From positions 2,076,653 through 2,140,652 of the forward strand of contig NZ_CP065425.1 of NCBI RefSeq assembly GCF_016772275.1: DNA of 64,000 nt. Reading direction: 5' to 3'. Of this stretch, positions 18,305 through 26,920 are shown one piece after another. Source of the DNA: Heyndrickxia vini (GTDB taxonomy: Bacteria; Bacillota; Bacilli; Bacillales; Bacillaceae_C). The translations under genes and the position numbers were made by a program. The stretch's first letter is position 1; every line of letters begins with the position of its first letter. The notes under the pieces were generated by a model. That model saw only the letters and a list, made by a program, of their open reading frames with translations. It did no database searches and was not told the origin of the DNA.

Positions 18305-19603
18305 ATGATGCGTGATAAAACATTAGATAAAAAATATATACCAAAATTAAGCAAAACAAGAGTATCTGCAGATGCTGTCTTAAGAGGCGAGGTAACGGGA
18401 ATAAAGAAAATTCTCCCTTTTTTAGGTCCAGCATTTATTGCAGCAGTCGCTTATATCGACCCTGGAAATTTCGCAACAAATATTACCGCGGGATCAAAGT
18501 ATGGCTATCTCTTACTATGGGTAATTGCTTTTTCTAACTTAATGGCGGTATTAATCCAATCACTTTCTGCTAAATTAGGAATTGCAACAGGTAAAAACTT
18601 ACCGGAAATTGCAAGAGATCGTTTTCCAAAAAGTGTTTCCATATTTTTATGGATTCAAAGTGAATTAGTTATTATCGCCACTGATCTAGCTGAATTTATT
18701 GGTGCTGCCCTTGGTTTATACTTATTATTTGATATACCAATGGTCCCTGCGGCGCTTATTACAGCGGTAGGTTCATTTGCGATATTAGAGTTACAAAGGC
18801 GTGGTTTTCGCTCTCTGGAGGCTGGAATTGCAGCAATGGTACTGATTGTTGTTCTCGCATTTGCCTTTCAAACTTTTCTAGCGAAACCGGATATGGGTGC
18901 TGTACTAGGTGGAATGATTACACCTAAGTTTGAAGGAGTTGATAGTATTTTGCTTGCTGCTGGTATTTTAGGGGCTACGGTCATGCCGCATGCAATCTAC
19001 TTACACTCCTCACTAACACAAAATAGAATAGTTGGAAAAAATGAAGCCGAAAAGAAAAGAATTTTTAAATTTGAATTTATTGATATTATCATTGCGATGA
19101 TTATTGCCGGTGCGATTAATATGTGTATGCTCATCGTTTCGGCTGCATTATTTTTTAAAAATGGGTTAATCGTTGAGGATCTTGATGTTGCCTTCCATCA
19201 ATTTGGTCAGTATGTAAGCCCAATAGCCGCGATTTCTTTCGGACTAGGATTATTAATCGCCGGACTATCCAGCTCTTCAGTTGGTACAATGTCTGGTGAT
19301 GTCGTAATGCAAGGATTTATTAATGTACGTATTAACTTATATTTACGGCGGGCGATAACAATGATCCCTGCGCTTGCTATAATAATTTCAGGTGTGAATC
19401 CAACAAATGCATTAGTTATGAGTCAAGTCATTTTATCATTTGGTATTGCCTTTGCATTAGTACCTCTTATTATGTTTACAAGTAATAAGAAGCTAATGGG
19501 AGGACTTACAAACCATCGTGTGACTACGATCATTGCATGGATAGTCGCAGCGTTAGTGATTTTATTAAATATCTTTTTACTGATTGAGACAGTATTTAAA
19601 TAA
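18305..19603 (+). CDS. mntH: Nramp-family Mn2+/H+ symporter
   Basis: Proton-coupled manganese (and iron) importer, 432 residues with about eleven transmembrane helices. The metal-binding DPGN motif is in helix 1 (AYIDPGNFATNI) and the MPH motif in helix 6 (VMPHAIYLHSSL), both diagnostic of Nramp proteins. The start is the first of two adjacent ATGs, six bases after GGGGAGG; an upstream in-frame GTG overlaps the ribosome site and is rejected. A promoter and a probable MntR operator precede the gene, consistent with repression when manganese is plentiful. Confidence 0.93.
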   Translation: MMRDKTLDKKYIPKLSKTRVSADAVLRGEVTGIKKILPFLGPAFIAAVAYIDPGNFATNITAGSKYGYLLLWVIAFSNLMAVLIQSLSAKLGIATGKNLPEIARDRFPKSVSIFLWIQSELVIIATDLAEFIGAALGLYLLFDIPMVPAALITAVGSFAILELQRRGFRSLEAGIAAMVLIVVLAFAFQTFLAKPDMGAVLGGMITPKFEGVDSILLAAGILGATVMPHAIYLHSSLTQNRIVGKNEAEKKRIFKFEFIDIIIAMIIAGAINMCMLIVSAALFFKNGLIVEDLDVAFHQFGQYVSPIAAISFGLGLLIAGLSSSSVGTMSGDVVMQGFINVRINLYLRRAITMIPALAIIISGVNPTNALVMSQVILSFGIAFALVPLIMFTSNKKLMGGLTNHRVTTIIAWIVAALVILLNIFLLIETVFK

Positions 19604-19610
19604 TATAAGA

Positions 19611-19640
19611 AAAAAGTCGTGTTCAAATACACGACTTTTT
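19611..19640. terminator. Bidirectional terminator between mntH and the M20 amidohydrolase gene
   Basis: A perfect 12-bp stem (AAAAAGTCGTGT/ACACGACTTTTT) with a 6-base loop lies between converging genes, with T-runs in both directions. Confidence 0.88.
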
Positions 19641-19663
19641 TTAATTACATCGGTGTTAATTCA

Positions 19664-20782
19664 TTATTTTTTTTCAATCGCATATATAGCAGCTGTAGCT
19701 AATATTTCAGAGCCGGTAAAAATCGCTTCATGATCGAATACCATATTAGGATGATGAAGACCCGGCTTTAGGTCGCATCCTAATCCTAACATTGTCGCTT
19801 TTAGTTGTGGCCTTTTTATTGAATAATAATGAAAATCATCGCCGCCAGTTGTTTGAATCGGCGGAACATAATTATCGATACCAATTACATCAATAATTGC
19901 TTCTTTCATTTTTTTAACAGCATCAACATTAGATACAGCTGCCGGTACATTTGAACTGATTTGATAAGGGATTTTTACTTCATAAAATCGTTCTAATGCA
20001 TCAATCATTAAATCAATTTTCCCTTGCATTTTATCCATCGCTTCATTAGTTTGCGCTCTCATATCTAAACTAAATTTTGCATGACCGGGAATGATGTTTG
20101 AGCTTTCACCGCCCGCTTGAAACTTTGTTAGTTTGACCGAGGAAGGGACGAGTGGATCTATATGAATAGTTTTCAGCATTTGATCAAGTGTGGCACCTAT
20201 TTCAATGGCGTTTGCGCCTAAATGCGGGCGTGCACCATGAAGATCATCCCCAATAATATTTCCATCAATGAATCGGCATGCACCATGAATGATCATAGGC
20301 GATCCATGACCATTAGGAACTTCTTGAAACGGTCTTAAATGGACTCCAAATAAATAATCTACATCATCTACAACTTGTTCATTCACCATACATATAGCAC
20401 CTTGCCCTTTTTCTTCTGCCGGTTGAAAGATGAACCTTATTGTCCCCTTTATTGGAGTGTTTTTTAATAACATAAGCACACCGATGACAATTGTCATATG
20501 GGCATCATGTCCACATGAATGATTCGCTTGAAATGTCCCGTTAACTTCTTGCCATAGTGCATCAATATCTGCACGTATGGCAATAACCGGTTTTCCGTTT
20601 CCTATTTCTGCAATTAGACCTGTATGATTTTTAAATGTTGTTACTCGACATCCAGCCTCCTCTACTAGTTTCTTTACATATTCCGTCGTCTTCTTTTCCT
20701 CCCAGCTTATCTCGGGATTCTGGTGAAGATGTTGGAAAATGACTATAAGTCGTTCTTTCATTTCGGTTGAACAAACAAACAT
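19664..20782 (-). CDS. M20 family amidohydrolase
   Basis: Metal-dependent aminoacyl/peptide amidohydrolase, 372 residues, of the M20D group (YxeP/HipO-like N-acyl-amino-acid hydrolases). Motifs are RADIDALWQEV, the metal ligands HSCGHDAHM, the catalytic Glu pair in QPAEEKGQGA, and a C-terminal HHPNMVFDHEA His ligand. A dimerisation domain lies between about residues 170 and 280. The start ATG is six bases after AAGGAGG. The gene is monocistronic between terminators. Members release acyl or other blocking groups from amino acids; the specific substrate is not predictable here. Confidence 0.85.
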   Translation of the reverse strand: MFVCSTEMKERLIVIFQHLHQNPEISWEEKKTTEYVKKLVEEAGCRVTTFKNHTGLIAEIGNGKPVIAIRADIDALWQEVNGTFQANHSCGHDAHMTIVIGVLMLLKNTPIKGTIRFIFQPAEEKGQGAICMVNEQVVDDVDYLFGVHLRPFQEVPNGHGSPMIIHGACRFIDGNIIGDDLHGARPHLGANAIEIGATLDQMLKTIHIDPLVPSSVKLTKFQAGGESSNIIPGHAKFSLDMRAQTNEAMDKMQGKIDLMIDALERFYEVKIPYQISSNVPAAVSNVDAVKKMKEAIIDVIGIDNYVPPIQTTGGDDFHYYSIKRPQLKATMLGLGCDLKPGLHHPNMVFDHEAIFTGSEILATAAIYAIEKK

Positions 20783-20944
20783 GATGATCCTCCTTCATAG
20801 AAGTAAAACCCATAATGATTATAAATGAATCCGAATTGCTGTTTATCCTTAAATTGTGTATTAATAATTTTAGAATGAAAGTATACAATAGTTTATAGTG
20901 TATGATTCCTTTAGGTGATTTAGTTATTAAATTCAAGCATACAA

Positions 20945-20982
20945 AAAGGAAATATACACCTCTTTGGGAGTATATTTCCTTT
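20945..20982 (-). terminator. Terminator of the epimerase gene
   Basis: A perfect 13-bp stem (AAAGGAAATATAC/GTATATTTCCTTT) with a 12-base loop, just past the stop codon at 20991 and followed by a T-run on the minus strand. Confidence 0.8.
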
Positions 20983-20990
20983 AGCAGTAT

Positions 20991-21866
20991 CTATTTTTTT
21001 AATACAGTTTGGATTAAATGAGGAAGCCATTGATGGATGTCTTGAAACTCGAATCCTAAATCGATTGCCTTTTGATTGGACATTGTCCATGAACGTGGAA
21101 TAGAATATGGTGTTTGGTTATCCTCATCTGAACTAATTTCTACCTTAGCCTCTTTCCCAGTTGCTTCCTCAATATATTTGATAAATTCCTTCAAAGTTAC
21201 AGTTCCGTTTGTACATGTATTGATTGGACCTTGAAAATCATAGGATCCTATCCAGTATAAAAACTCCCCAGCTTCATCTTCATTAATAAATCCCATCGAG
21301 GCATCTAAATTTCTTAAATAAATCACCTCTTCCTGTATTACTTTGTTAATATAATAAGTCATCCGCTGAGTATAGTCATTTTCACCAAGAACGATGGGAA
21401 AGCGTACAGCTGTTACAGGAAATGGAGCTTTTTGAAAAAAAACTGCTTCAGCTTGACGTTTTCCTTCTTGATAAGTTACTTCATCCTTATCTTTTAATTC
21501 AATTGTGTAGCTATAAGGATCAAAATCACTCTCTACAAGTTCTTTATCAAGTAAGTCGTAAACCGATAACGTAGAGGTAAAAATATATTTCTTTGTTTTT
21601 CCTTGAAACACTTGAATTGCATTCATTGCATCAATCGAAGAATAACAAATTTGATCAAAAACAACATCCCACTCTCTACCATTAAAAGCGGATTGAAATG
21701 ATTCCAATTGATTACGATCAAATTGTATCGACTCAACTTGTCCTTGAAATGATGAGGTAGAATTTCCCCTAGTAGCTACTGTCACTTTCACTCCATTACT
21801 TAACAATGCCTGTACTAGTTTTACTCCAAAGAATCTTGTTCCTCCAAGCACCAATGCAGTTTTCAT
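20991..21866 (-). CDS. NAD-dependent epimerase/reductase family protein
   Basis: Extended/atypical SDR-fold protein, 291 residues. The N-terminus has the dinucleotide loop LGGTRFFG (residues 7-14), which is the atypical GGxxFxG form, followed by conserved VVFDQICYSS and FTSTLSVYD. The catalytic Tyr/Lys are plausibly in TYQEGKRQAE (YxxxK). Such proteins act on nucleotide sugars or isoflavone-like substrates, but this branch has no assigned reaction. It stands alone with its own terminator. I can support the fold and cofactor but not the substrate. Confidence 0.75.
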   Translation of the reverse strand: MKTALVLGGTRFFGVKLVQALLSNGVKVTVATRGNSTSSFQGQVESIQFDRNQLESFQSAFNGREWDVVFDQICYSSIDAMNAIQVFQGKTKKYIFTSTLSVYDLLDKELVESDFDPYSYTIELKDKDEVTYQEGKRQAEAVFFQKAPFPVTAVRFPIVLGENDYTQRMTYYINKVIQEEVIYLRNLDASMGFINEDEAGEFLYWIGSYDFQGPINTCTNGTVTLKEFIKYIEEATGKEAKVEISSDEDNQTPYSIPRSWTMSNQKAIDLGFEFQDIHQWLPHLIQTVLKK

Positions 21867-21960
21867 CGTATTCGCCCTTTCATTCGTTTTCTATGTATAA
21901 TTCTCCTTGATTCTAATAAACTCCTTTTTTAAAAGTTCGACGATGCATGTTTTCATTTTA

Positions 21961-21997
21961 TACAAAAAAGCATCTCTTATTTATTAATAAGAGATGC
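21961..21997 (-). terminator. Terminator embedded in the end of the proC gene
   Basis: A 10-bp stem (GCATCTCTTA/TAAGAGATGC) with an 8-base loop followed by six Ts on the minus strand. The first arm lies inside the last six codons and the stop codon lies within the hairpin, so the terminator overlaps coding sequence. Confidence 0.8.
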
Positions 21998-22831
21998 CGA
22001 ATTAAATTTTGTAAATGGCTGATTCATTTCTGCGGAACGCTTTGTTGTATTGATGACAGCTTCCTTAATTGCAATATTACCCCCAAAAGCCTCTAATGCC
22101 ATTAATCCAGCTTCTGTTGGCCCTCCGGGAGCTGCAACATTTTTGCGAAGTATTTCAGGAGAACCAATATTTCCTAATACCATCTTCGCAGCACCATACA
22201 TTGTTTGCGCAACAAGGTTTCGAATTAGCTGTTCCGAAAGTCCTCCTTCAACACCCGCATGTTCCATATGTTCCATTAAATAATAAAAATAAGCTGGCCC
22301 ACTCCCTGCAATCCCCGTAAATATATCCATATTATCTTCGGGAATAACATACACTTCACCAATGCTATTTAAAAGCATTCTTGCTATTTCAACATGCTCA
22401 TTCGTTGCATATTTACCAACAGACATTCCAGTGGCTGATTCACCTACCATACTAGATGTATTAGGCATTGCTCGAATGATTGGCTGATTTTCTATCTTAT
22501 CTTCATAATAATCTGTTGGTATACTGGTGACAACGGATAGTATTAATTGCTCACTATTAAGTGTTGATTGCAGTTGTACTAATATTTCATCGATGTTTTT
22601 TGGTTGCACCGCCATTACAATTACATTGAAATTGGATAAGTGAGTTTCGTTTGATTGAAAAATATTAATGTGATACTTTGATTGCAATTCCTTTAACCGT
22701 ACTTTGTTATTCTTGTTATTAACATATATTTGGCTAGAAGGAATAATAGCTGATTGGATTATGCCGGAAATCATTGCTTCCTCCATTGGTCCCGCTCCGA
22801 TAAATAATACTGTAGAATCCTGTATGTTCAT
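21977..22831 (-). CDS. proC: Pyrroline-5-carboxylate reductase
   Basis: NAD(P)H-dependent reductase for the last step of proline synthesis, 284 residues. The N-terminal Rossmann motif is FIGAGPMEEAM, there is VMAVQPKNIDEIL at the end of the cofactor domain, and the family signature is AAPGGPTEAGLMAL near residue 240. The start is the ATG (MNIQDSTVLF) eight bases after AAAGGAAG; the longer frame starts within the ribosome site. The first glycine-rich loop has GPMEEA where GNMGxA is usual. Several proC paralogues are common in Bacilli (proG, proH, proI, comER), so the exact paralogue is open. Confidence 0.87.
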   Translation of the reverse strand: MNIQDSTVLFIGAGPMEEAMISGIIQSAIIPSSQIYVNNKNNKVRLKELQSKYHINIFQSNETHLSNFNVIVMAVQPKNIDEILVQLQSTLNSEQLILSVVTSIPTDYYEDKIENQPIIRAMPNTSSMVGESATGMSVGKYATNEHVEIARMLLNSIGEVYVIPEDNMDIFTGIAGSGPAYFYYLMEHMEHAGVEGGLSEQLIRNLVAQTMYGAAKMVLGNIGSPEILRKNVAAPGGPTEAGLMALEAFGGNIAIKEAVINTTKRSAEMNQPFTKFNSASLINK

Positions 22832-22990
22832 GTTGCATCTTCCTTTCAATTCTACCATCGTATCATGTCTGACTAGAATTTCAAGAAAAGAATTTAAAAC
22901 CGAACATAAGCAATGTCACAGTATTTTACCTTTTCAAATAGATGCTTTCGATTTACAATAATAATAGTATTTCCAAGGAGTGAAGCTAGT

Positions 22991-23089
22991 TTGAATAATA
23001 TTTGGATTCCAATCCTAAGTATCATGGTCATCATTTACATTGTAATTGGTATTTTGCTCATTCGGTTTATTAAAAAAAATAAACGCTAA
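22991..23089 (+). CDS. Small single-pass membrane protein, 32 aa
   Basis: A short gene starting with TTG ten bases after AAGGAG and ending at TAA. The 32-residue product begins MNNIWIPILS, has one hydrophobic helix of about 20 residues (residues 5-25) and ends with the basic tail RFIKKNKR, so the N-terminus probably faces outward. It lies between divergently read proC and a converging membrane-protein operon. I do not recognise a family. Support is the ribosome site, clean TM plus positive tail, and lack of overlap with other genes. Confidence 0.55.
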   Translation: MNNIWIPILSIMVIIYIVIGILLIRFIKKNKR

Positions 23090-23106
23090 TGTGTACAAAC
23101 TTTCAC

Positions 23107-23613
23107 CTACTCATTTTGGGACGCTGTCCTGTGATGCAGTTTACGTATAAGGTGAAAATATAGTAAAGCGATACATTGAACAAATAAATAAACACTTAAT
23201 GAATACAATAATTTCCAACCGTGATAAGTAAATACGTGAAAAACTTTATTTATATGTTCATAAATTGTGGCTCCCAGCGTGCATATTAGAATATAAAAAA
23301 GGACCCAGTATCCTTTTATATTGTATTTGTCATAGACATAGACAAAAATGTACGCAAACGGAGCATAGAGAATATATATAATCAAATCAAATAATTCATA
23401 CTTTTCCGAATCCATAACAGTGTACAAATCTAGTTTCGATACCGCCAATAAATAATCCGAAATCCTCGCCACTGTAGTACCAAATAACATTATTAATATC
23501 GTAATACTAAATGGAAATCTCCTCGGCAAAAATAAAATAATGGCGTATGAAATAAAAATTGCAATGATAACGCACCATTCGTTTTGATCCATCTTTTGTG
23601 GAAAAGTTAACAT
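23107..23613 (-). CDS. CBO0543-like membrane protein, third of three tandem paralogues
   Basis: A 168-residue integral membrane protein with about five helices. Near the C-terminus it has YEHINKVFHVFTYHGWKLLYS, which aligns with the Glu-x(n)-Y-x-x-W-x(4)-S signature seen in the two upstream genes. It starts directly after the stop codon of the preceding paralogue with no gap. The function of the CBO0543 family is unknown. I base the family name on the motif and size, and the weakest match of the three is here. Confidence 0.6.
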   Translation of the reverse strand: MLTFPQKMDQNEWCVIIAIFISYAIILFLPRRFPFSITILIMLFGTTVARISDYLLAVSKLDLYTVMDSEKYELFDLIIYILYAPFAYIFVYVYDKYNIKGYWVLFYILICTLGATIYEHINKVFHVFTYHGWKLLYSLSVYLFVQCIALLYFHLIRKLHHRTASQNE

Positions 23614-24087
23614 TCATTTTTCTATCCTTTCTGATTTCATTTGTATGTGAAAGAACATTAATAAAATGTAAACAATCGATAAAATGAGAAGATGTATAAT
23701 AAAGGACCCCCAATAATTCCAATTTTCATAGGTTATTACTCTCCATGTTTTTAAACAGTATTCTAAAACATAAAGAACCCCAGAAAAAAGGGCAGAAATA
23801 ATCCATTTATTTATCTGACGTTCACTTCTCAAAACTATATTAAAATACAATAGGTATAAAAAAGGGATAACAATAACCACGTAAATTCGGTAAATAATGA
23901 ATAATCCTACATCGTCACTAATTTTCCACAAATTTAAATTTACAGTAAGAAATGAACTATAGGATGTTACTAAAAATTCCAGAATCATAATAATAAAAAA
24001 ATTTGCAAGTGGATTGAGTTTTTTCTTAAGCATAAAAAATGAGATAAGTAATATAATTGCTACATCAATAAAAATGGGAAGCTTCAT
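23614..24087 (-). CDS. CBO0543-like membrane protein, second of three tandem paralogues
   Basis: A 157-residue membrane protein with four to five helices and short loops. The C-terminal LEYCLKTWRVITYENWNYWGS carries the same spacing of Glu, Tyr, Trp and Ser as its neighbours. It lies 46 bases after the first paralogue and abuts the third. No catalytic motif is visible. Its function is unknown; co-transcription of the three suggests they work together or are expansions of one role. Confidence 0.6.
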   Translation of the reverse strand: MKLPIFIDVAIILLISFFMLKKKLNPLANFFIIMILEFLVTSYSSFLTVNLNLWKISDDVGLFIIYRIYVVIVIPFLYLLYFNIVLRSERQINKWIISALFSGVLYVLEYCLKTWRVITYENWNYWGSFIIHLLILSIVYILLMFFHIQMKSERIEK

Positions 24088-24133
24088 TTATACCATCCCT
24101 TAAAGAATTTTCCTTATTATTACTGCAATAATG

Positions 24134-24613
24134 TTAGTTACTTCTCTTTTGGCATACCATTTTTTCCATTTTACATGTCCATTTATAAAAAAAGATAAGT
24201 ACTAGAAGTAGAAACGGATCAACTATTGCGGAAATCCATAAATTCCACCATCCATAATGAAAATAACCCCAAGGTTCAGGCAGCAAAGCAACTTTTTCAT
24301 AAATTAAAATAAACACATACCAGCACACAAAATAGACTATTCGTTTAACTGCGCGGGAATTAACGGGATACCAATTTAGAAATATCATATTTACTGGAGG
24401 AACGATTAGAGCAATCGAAGGAATAGATGTCCATCCAATTTCTTTATCAAAATACCAATAACCTTCATATTTCACGTCAACAAATAAATCAACCATCATT
24501 TGTAACGAAACCGTGAAACACCATATATGGATAATTTGATTAAGTGAAAGTTTTTTATTGGTAATAAAAGCAACTGTATTAAAAAGGATAATCGCAATAA
24601 TAAAGCCAATCAT
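24134..24613 (-). CDS. CBO0543 family membrane protein, first of three tandem paralogues
   Basis: A 159-residue integral membrane protein with about five helices. It contains YEKVALLPEPWGYFHYGWWNLW, which matches the characteristic aromatic C-terminal motif of CBO0543-family proteins of Bacilli and Clostridia. The start ATG follows AAAAAGGAAG. It is the first of three adjacent minus-strand genes of similar size and topology. No function is established for the family. Confidence 0.68.
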   Translation of the reverse strand: MIGFIIAIILFNTVAFITNKKLSLNQIIHIWCFTVSLQMMVDLFVDVKYEGYWYFDKEIGWTSIPSIALIVPPVNMIFLNWYPVNSRAVKRIVYFVCWYVFILIYEKVALLPEPWGYFHYGWWNLWISAIVDPFLLLVLIFFYKWTCKMEKMVCQKRSN

Positions 24614-24767
24614 AGAAAACTTCCTTTTTAGTATTAGATTAATCTTTTTTACTTTTGTTATTCTGGTGAAAAATTACATTTCTATATATAAAAAAAGGAT
24701 TGGATGAATAGATAAAGTTTTTCATCCAGTAGTTGCTTCAAAAAAAATGCCTTTTGTAGGTTGATTA

Positions 24768-25217
24768 TTATTCGTAAGCAATATAAGCATTAAACATCCA
24801 TATATGCTTTTCGAATTTCCCCTGTAACTCGTTTAACAGATCAATTGTCGGTTGATCCTGTTGCTCTTCAGCTAACTTTCTTCCTGTTTCATTCATTTCT
24901 TTTACCATTTGTCCATAATCACTAATTAATTGAGAAATCAGCTCATTTTCTTTATCATCCGCCTGAGCCTCAACAAGAGTTGTTTCTTCTAAAAATTTGC
25001 TCATCGTTGCTAACGGTTTTCCTCCAATTGCGAGAATTCTTTCTGCAAGTGTATCCACATCATCTGCCATTTCCGTATATAATTCTTCAAATAGTTTATG
25101 CAATTGAAAAAAGTGTTTCCCTTGTACAAACCAATGGTAGCGATGGAGTTTAATATACATCACAGAAAAATTAGATAACTCCTGATTTAAAAAATTGATT
25201 AATTTTTGATTAGACAC
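24768..25217 (-). CDS. dps: Dps-family ferritin-like protein
   Basis: A 149-residue Dps/MrgA-type mini-ferritin that oxidises and stores iron as a dodecamer and protects DNA from peroxide. The inter-subunit ferroxidase ligands are visible: LHRYHWFVQGKHFFQLH supplies His residues, and FEELYTEMADDVDTLAERI supplies the Asp/Glu pair. The C-terminus ends KHIWMFNAYIAYE, as in Bacillus Dps proteins. The start is the ATG (MSNQKLINF) about seven bases after AAGGAGAA. It is monocistronic. PerR or SigB control is common in the family, but I did not identify an operator. Confidence 0.9.
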   Translation of the reverse strand: MSNQKLINFLNQELSNFSVMYIKLHRYHWFVQGKHFFQLHKLFEELYTEMADDVDTLAERILAIGGKPLATMSKFLEETTLVEAQADDKENELISQLISDYGQMVKEMNETGRKLAEEQQDQPTIDLLNELQGKFEKHIWMFNAYIAYE

Positions 25218-25330
25218 GGCAAATTCTCCTTTTTCTTATAGTTTCATTTATTTTTTCCTAAATTCAATTTTTTACCCAACATTAGTTATGGTCATTTGTA
25301 GCATATTAAAAAGAAAAAGGGTGAAATTCG

Positions 25331-26038
25331 TTGAACATTTTAGAAATTGCCGCAAGGACAGCAGGTTCGTTTATTGTTTTATTGTTATTGACTCGATTTA
25401 TGGGAAGAAAACAGATTTCCCAACTAACATTTTTTAATTATATTACCGGTATATCTATTGGAACTTTGGCTGCAACTATATCTATCGACCGTTCCATCAA
25501 TTTAGCGGAAAGTGCGACTGCCTTAATTATCTGGACATTACTTACCATATTTGTAGCTATGTTAAGTATTAAATCTAGAAAAGCAAAAGTTTTAATTGAT
25601 GGACAACCTAAGATTGTCATTAAAGAAGGCAAGATTATGGAAGATACTTTAAAAGATCTTAGATTAGATACGGATTCATTACGCGCTATGTTGCGAAACA
25701 AATCCATCTTTTCCATGAAAGAAGTTGAATATGCTATCCTTGAAACAAATGGAGAATTATCTATACTAAAAAAATTTGAAGATCAAGCCCTTTCTAAGAA
25801 GGATTTAAATATTCCGTCAAAAAATGAAAGAATAAATAAAACTTCCATTCCTGTAGAAATTATTGTTGATGGGAAAATCATTCATGAAAATATCAACAAG
25901 CTAAATGTAAATAAAGAATGGATATTAGATCAATTGCATCAAAAAGGTGTTCACTCTCTTTCGAATGTTTTTTATGCCGAGGTACAAGAAAACGGGGATA
26001 TTTTTATTGATAAAAGAAATGATCATTTGCTTCACTAG
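25331..26038 (+). CDS. DUF421 membrane protein, YetF-like (TTG start)
   Basis: A 235-residue membrane protein. Three helices (residues 1-80) precede the cytoplasmic DUF421/YetF domain, recognised by IDGQPKIVIKEGKI, LRLDTDSLRAMLRNKSIFSMKEVEYAILETNGELS and a second, degenerate repeat ending LSNVFYAEVQENGDIFID. The start is TTG, nine bases after AAAAAGGGTG. Some YetF-like proteins are linked to germination (YdfS/YetF in Bacillus spores), but a role here is only inferred. A bidirectional terminator follows. Confidence 0.8.
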   Translation: MNILEIAARTAGSFIVLLLLTRFMGRKQISQLTFFNYITGISIGTLAATISIDRSINLAESATALIIWTLLTIFVAMLSIKSRKAKVLIDGQPKIVIKEGKIMEDTLKDLRLDTDSLRAMLRNKSIFSMKEVEYAILETNGELSILKKFEDQALSKKDLNIPSKNERINKTSIPVEIIVDGKIIHENINKLNVNKEWILDQLHQKGVHSLSNVFYAEVQENGDIFIDKRNDHLLH

Positions 26039-26057
26039 TTGCATTAAAAAAAAAGAA

Positions 26058-26081
26058 AAAGGCGATTTCTATATCGCCTTT
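26058..26081. terminator. Bidirectional terminator after the DUF421 gene
   Basis: A perfect 9-bp stem (AAAGGCGAT/ATCGCCTTT) with a 6-base loop lies between the plus-strand DUF421 gene and a small minus-strand gene. Confidence 0.8.
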
Positions 26082-26093
26082 GCTTCATTACAC

Positions 26094-26213
26094 TTAATAC
26101 TCAATTTCTTCATAATCTTTTGGTTGTGGTAAAGGATTATTAGGCTGTCTAATGTTAGCCTTTGGTTTCGCCTTATTTTGGTTCGCAATTGAATTCTTTT
26201 TACTTTTGCTCAA
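26094..26213 (-). CDS. Small hydrophilic protein, 39 aa (TTG start)
   Basis: A short gene starting with TTG six bases after GAGGTGAG and ending at TAA. The product begins MSKSKKNSIANQNKAKPK and ends in an acidic tail KDYEEIEY; it is Asn/Lys/Pro-rich with no hydrophobic segment. The basic head, lack of structure and size recall minor small acid-soluble spore proteins, but I cannot assign a family. A strong terminator 13 bases downstream supports it being a transcribed unit. Confidence 0.6.
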   Translation of the reverse strand: MSKSKKNSIANQNKAKPKANIRQPNNPLPQPKDYEEIEY

Positions 26214-26260
26214 AACACTCACCTCAATGTATATTGTGAGTCCAATGATCTTTTTTATAC

Positions 26261-26755
26261 TTACCGTATATTTGTAAATTCACTATTCCCTTTACTTGGG
26301 TTTGTTATATTCGTATAAATAATCAAAAATACTAGATAGCCTAGAACACCGCCGATTGTATTTAAAATAATATCATCTACGTCAAATCCGCCAACATGGT
26401 AGATTAACTGTATCGTTTCAACCACAACAGTTGTGAAAAATGATAAGAATAGAACTTTTAAAAATCCGTTCAATCGTTTAATTAATAAAGGAGCAAGAAA
26501 TCCTAATGGCATAAAGGCAAGAACATTTCCGAAAAGATTGGAAAACCAAATCGTAAAATTAAAATGGTCATAGTAATCAATATACATTTTAATTGTTTTA
26601 AAAGGGATTATATTATAATTTTCTTGTGTAGTAGGTATGCGATATCGACCTAGAAAAAGAATGTATAGCATATAGCAAAAATAAACGAAAAAAATAAGCC
26701 AGAAAATAATTTTAAGTATTTTTCTTACCTTTTTAAGATTAATGATTTGGAACAT
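26261..26755 (-). CDS. VanZ-family membrane protein
   Basis: A 164-residue membrane protein with four to five helices. Conserved VanZ features are NIIPFKTI near residue 47, the NLFGNVLAFMPLGFLAP core and ETIQLIYHVGGFDVDDIILNTIGG. VanZ from enterococci confers low-level teicoplanin resistance by an unknown mechanism; most chromosomal relatives have no proven role. The start ATG follows GGGGGAGT. It is monocistronic. Confidence 0.88.
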   Translation of the reverse strand: MFQIINLKKVRKILKIIFWLIFFVYFCYMLYILFLGRYRIPTTQENYNIIPFKTIKMYIDYYDHFNFTIWFSNLFGNVLAFMPLGFLAPLLIKRLNGFLKVLFLSFFTTVVVETIQLIYHVGGFDVDDIILNTIGGVLGYLVFLIIYTNITNPSKGNSEFTNIR

Positions 26756-26877
26756 CTTACTCCCCCAGCATTCTCTATTACTAAAATGTATGTATCATTT
26801 ACAATATGATGCATTACCTATTATAGACGATTTTTTTCTCTTTTTTACACAAAATAGGTAATTACCATAAATTCTAT

Positions 26878-26910
26878 TAAAAAAAGGCAATGATATGTAC
26901 TATCATCACC
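26878..26910 (-). terminator. Terminator of the cystine transporter operon
   Basis: Read on the minus strand, a 10-bp stem including two G-U pairs (GGTGATGATA/TATCATTGCC) with a 5-base loop is followed by eight Ts. Confidence 0.75.
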
Positions 26911-26920
26911 GTCTGGATTC

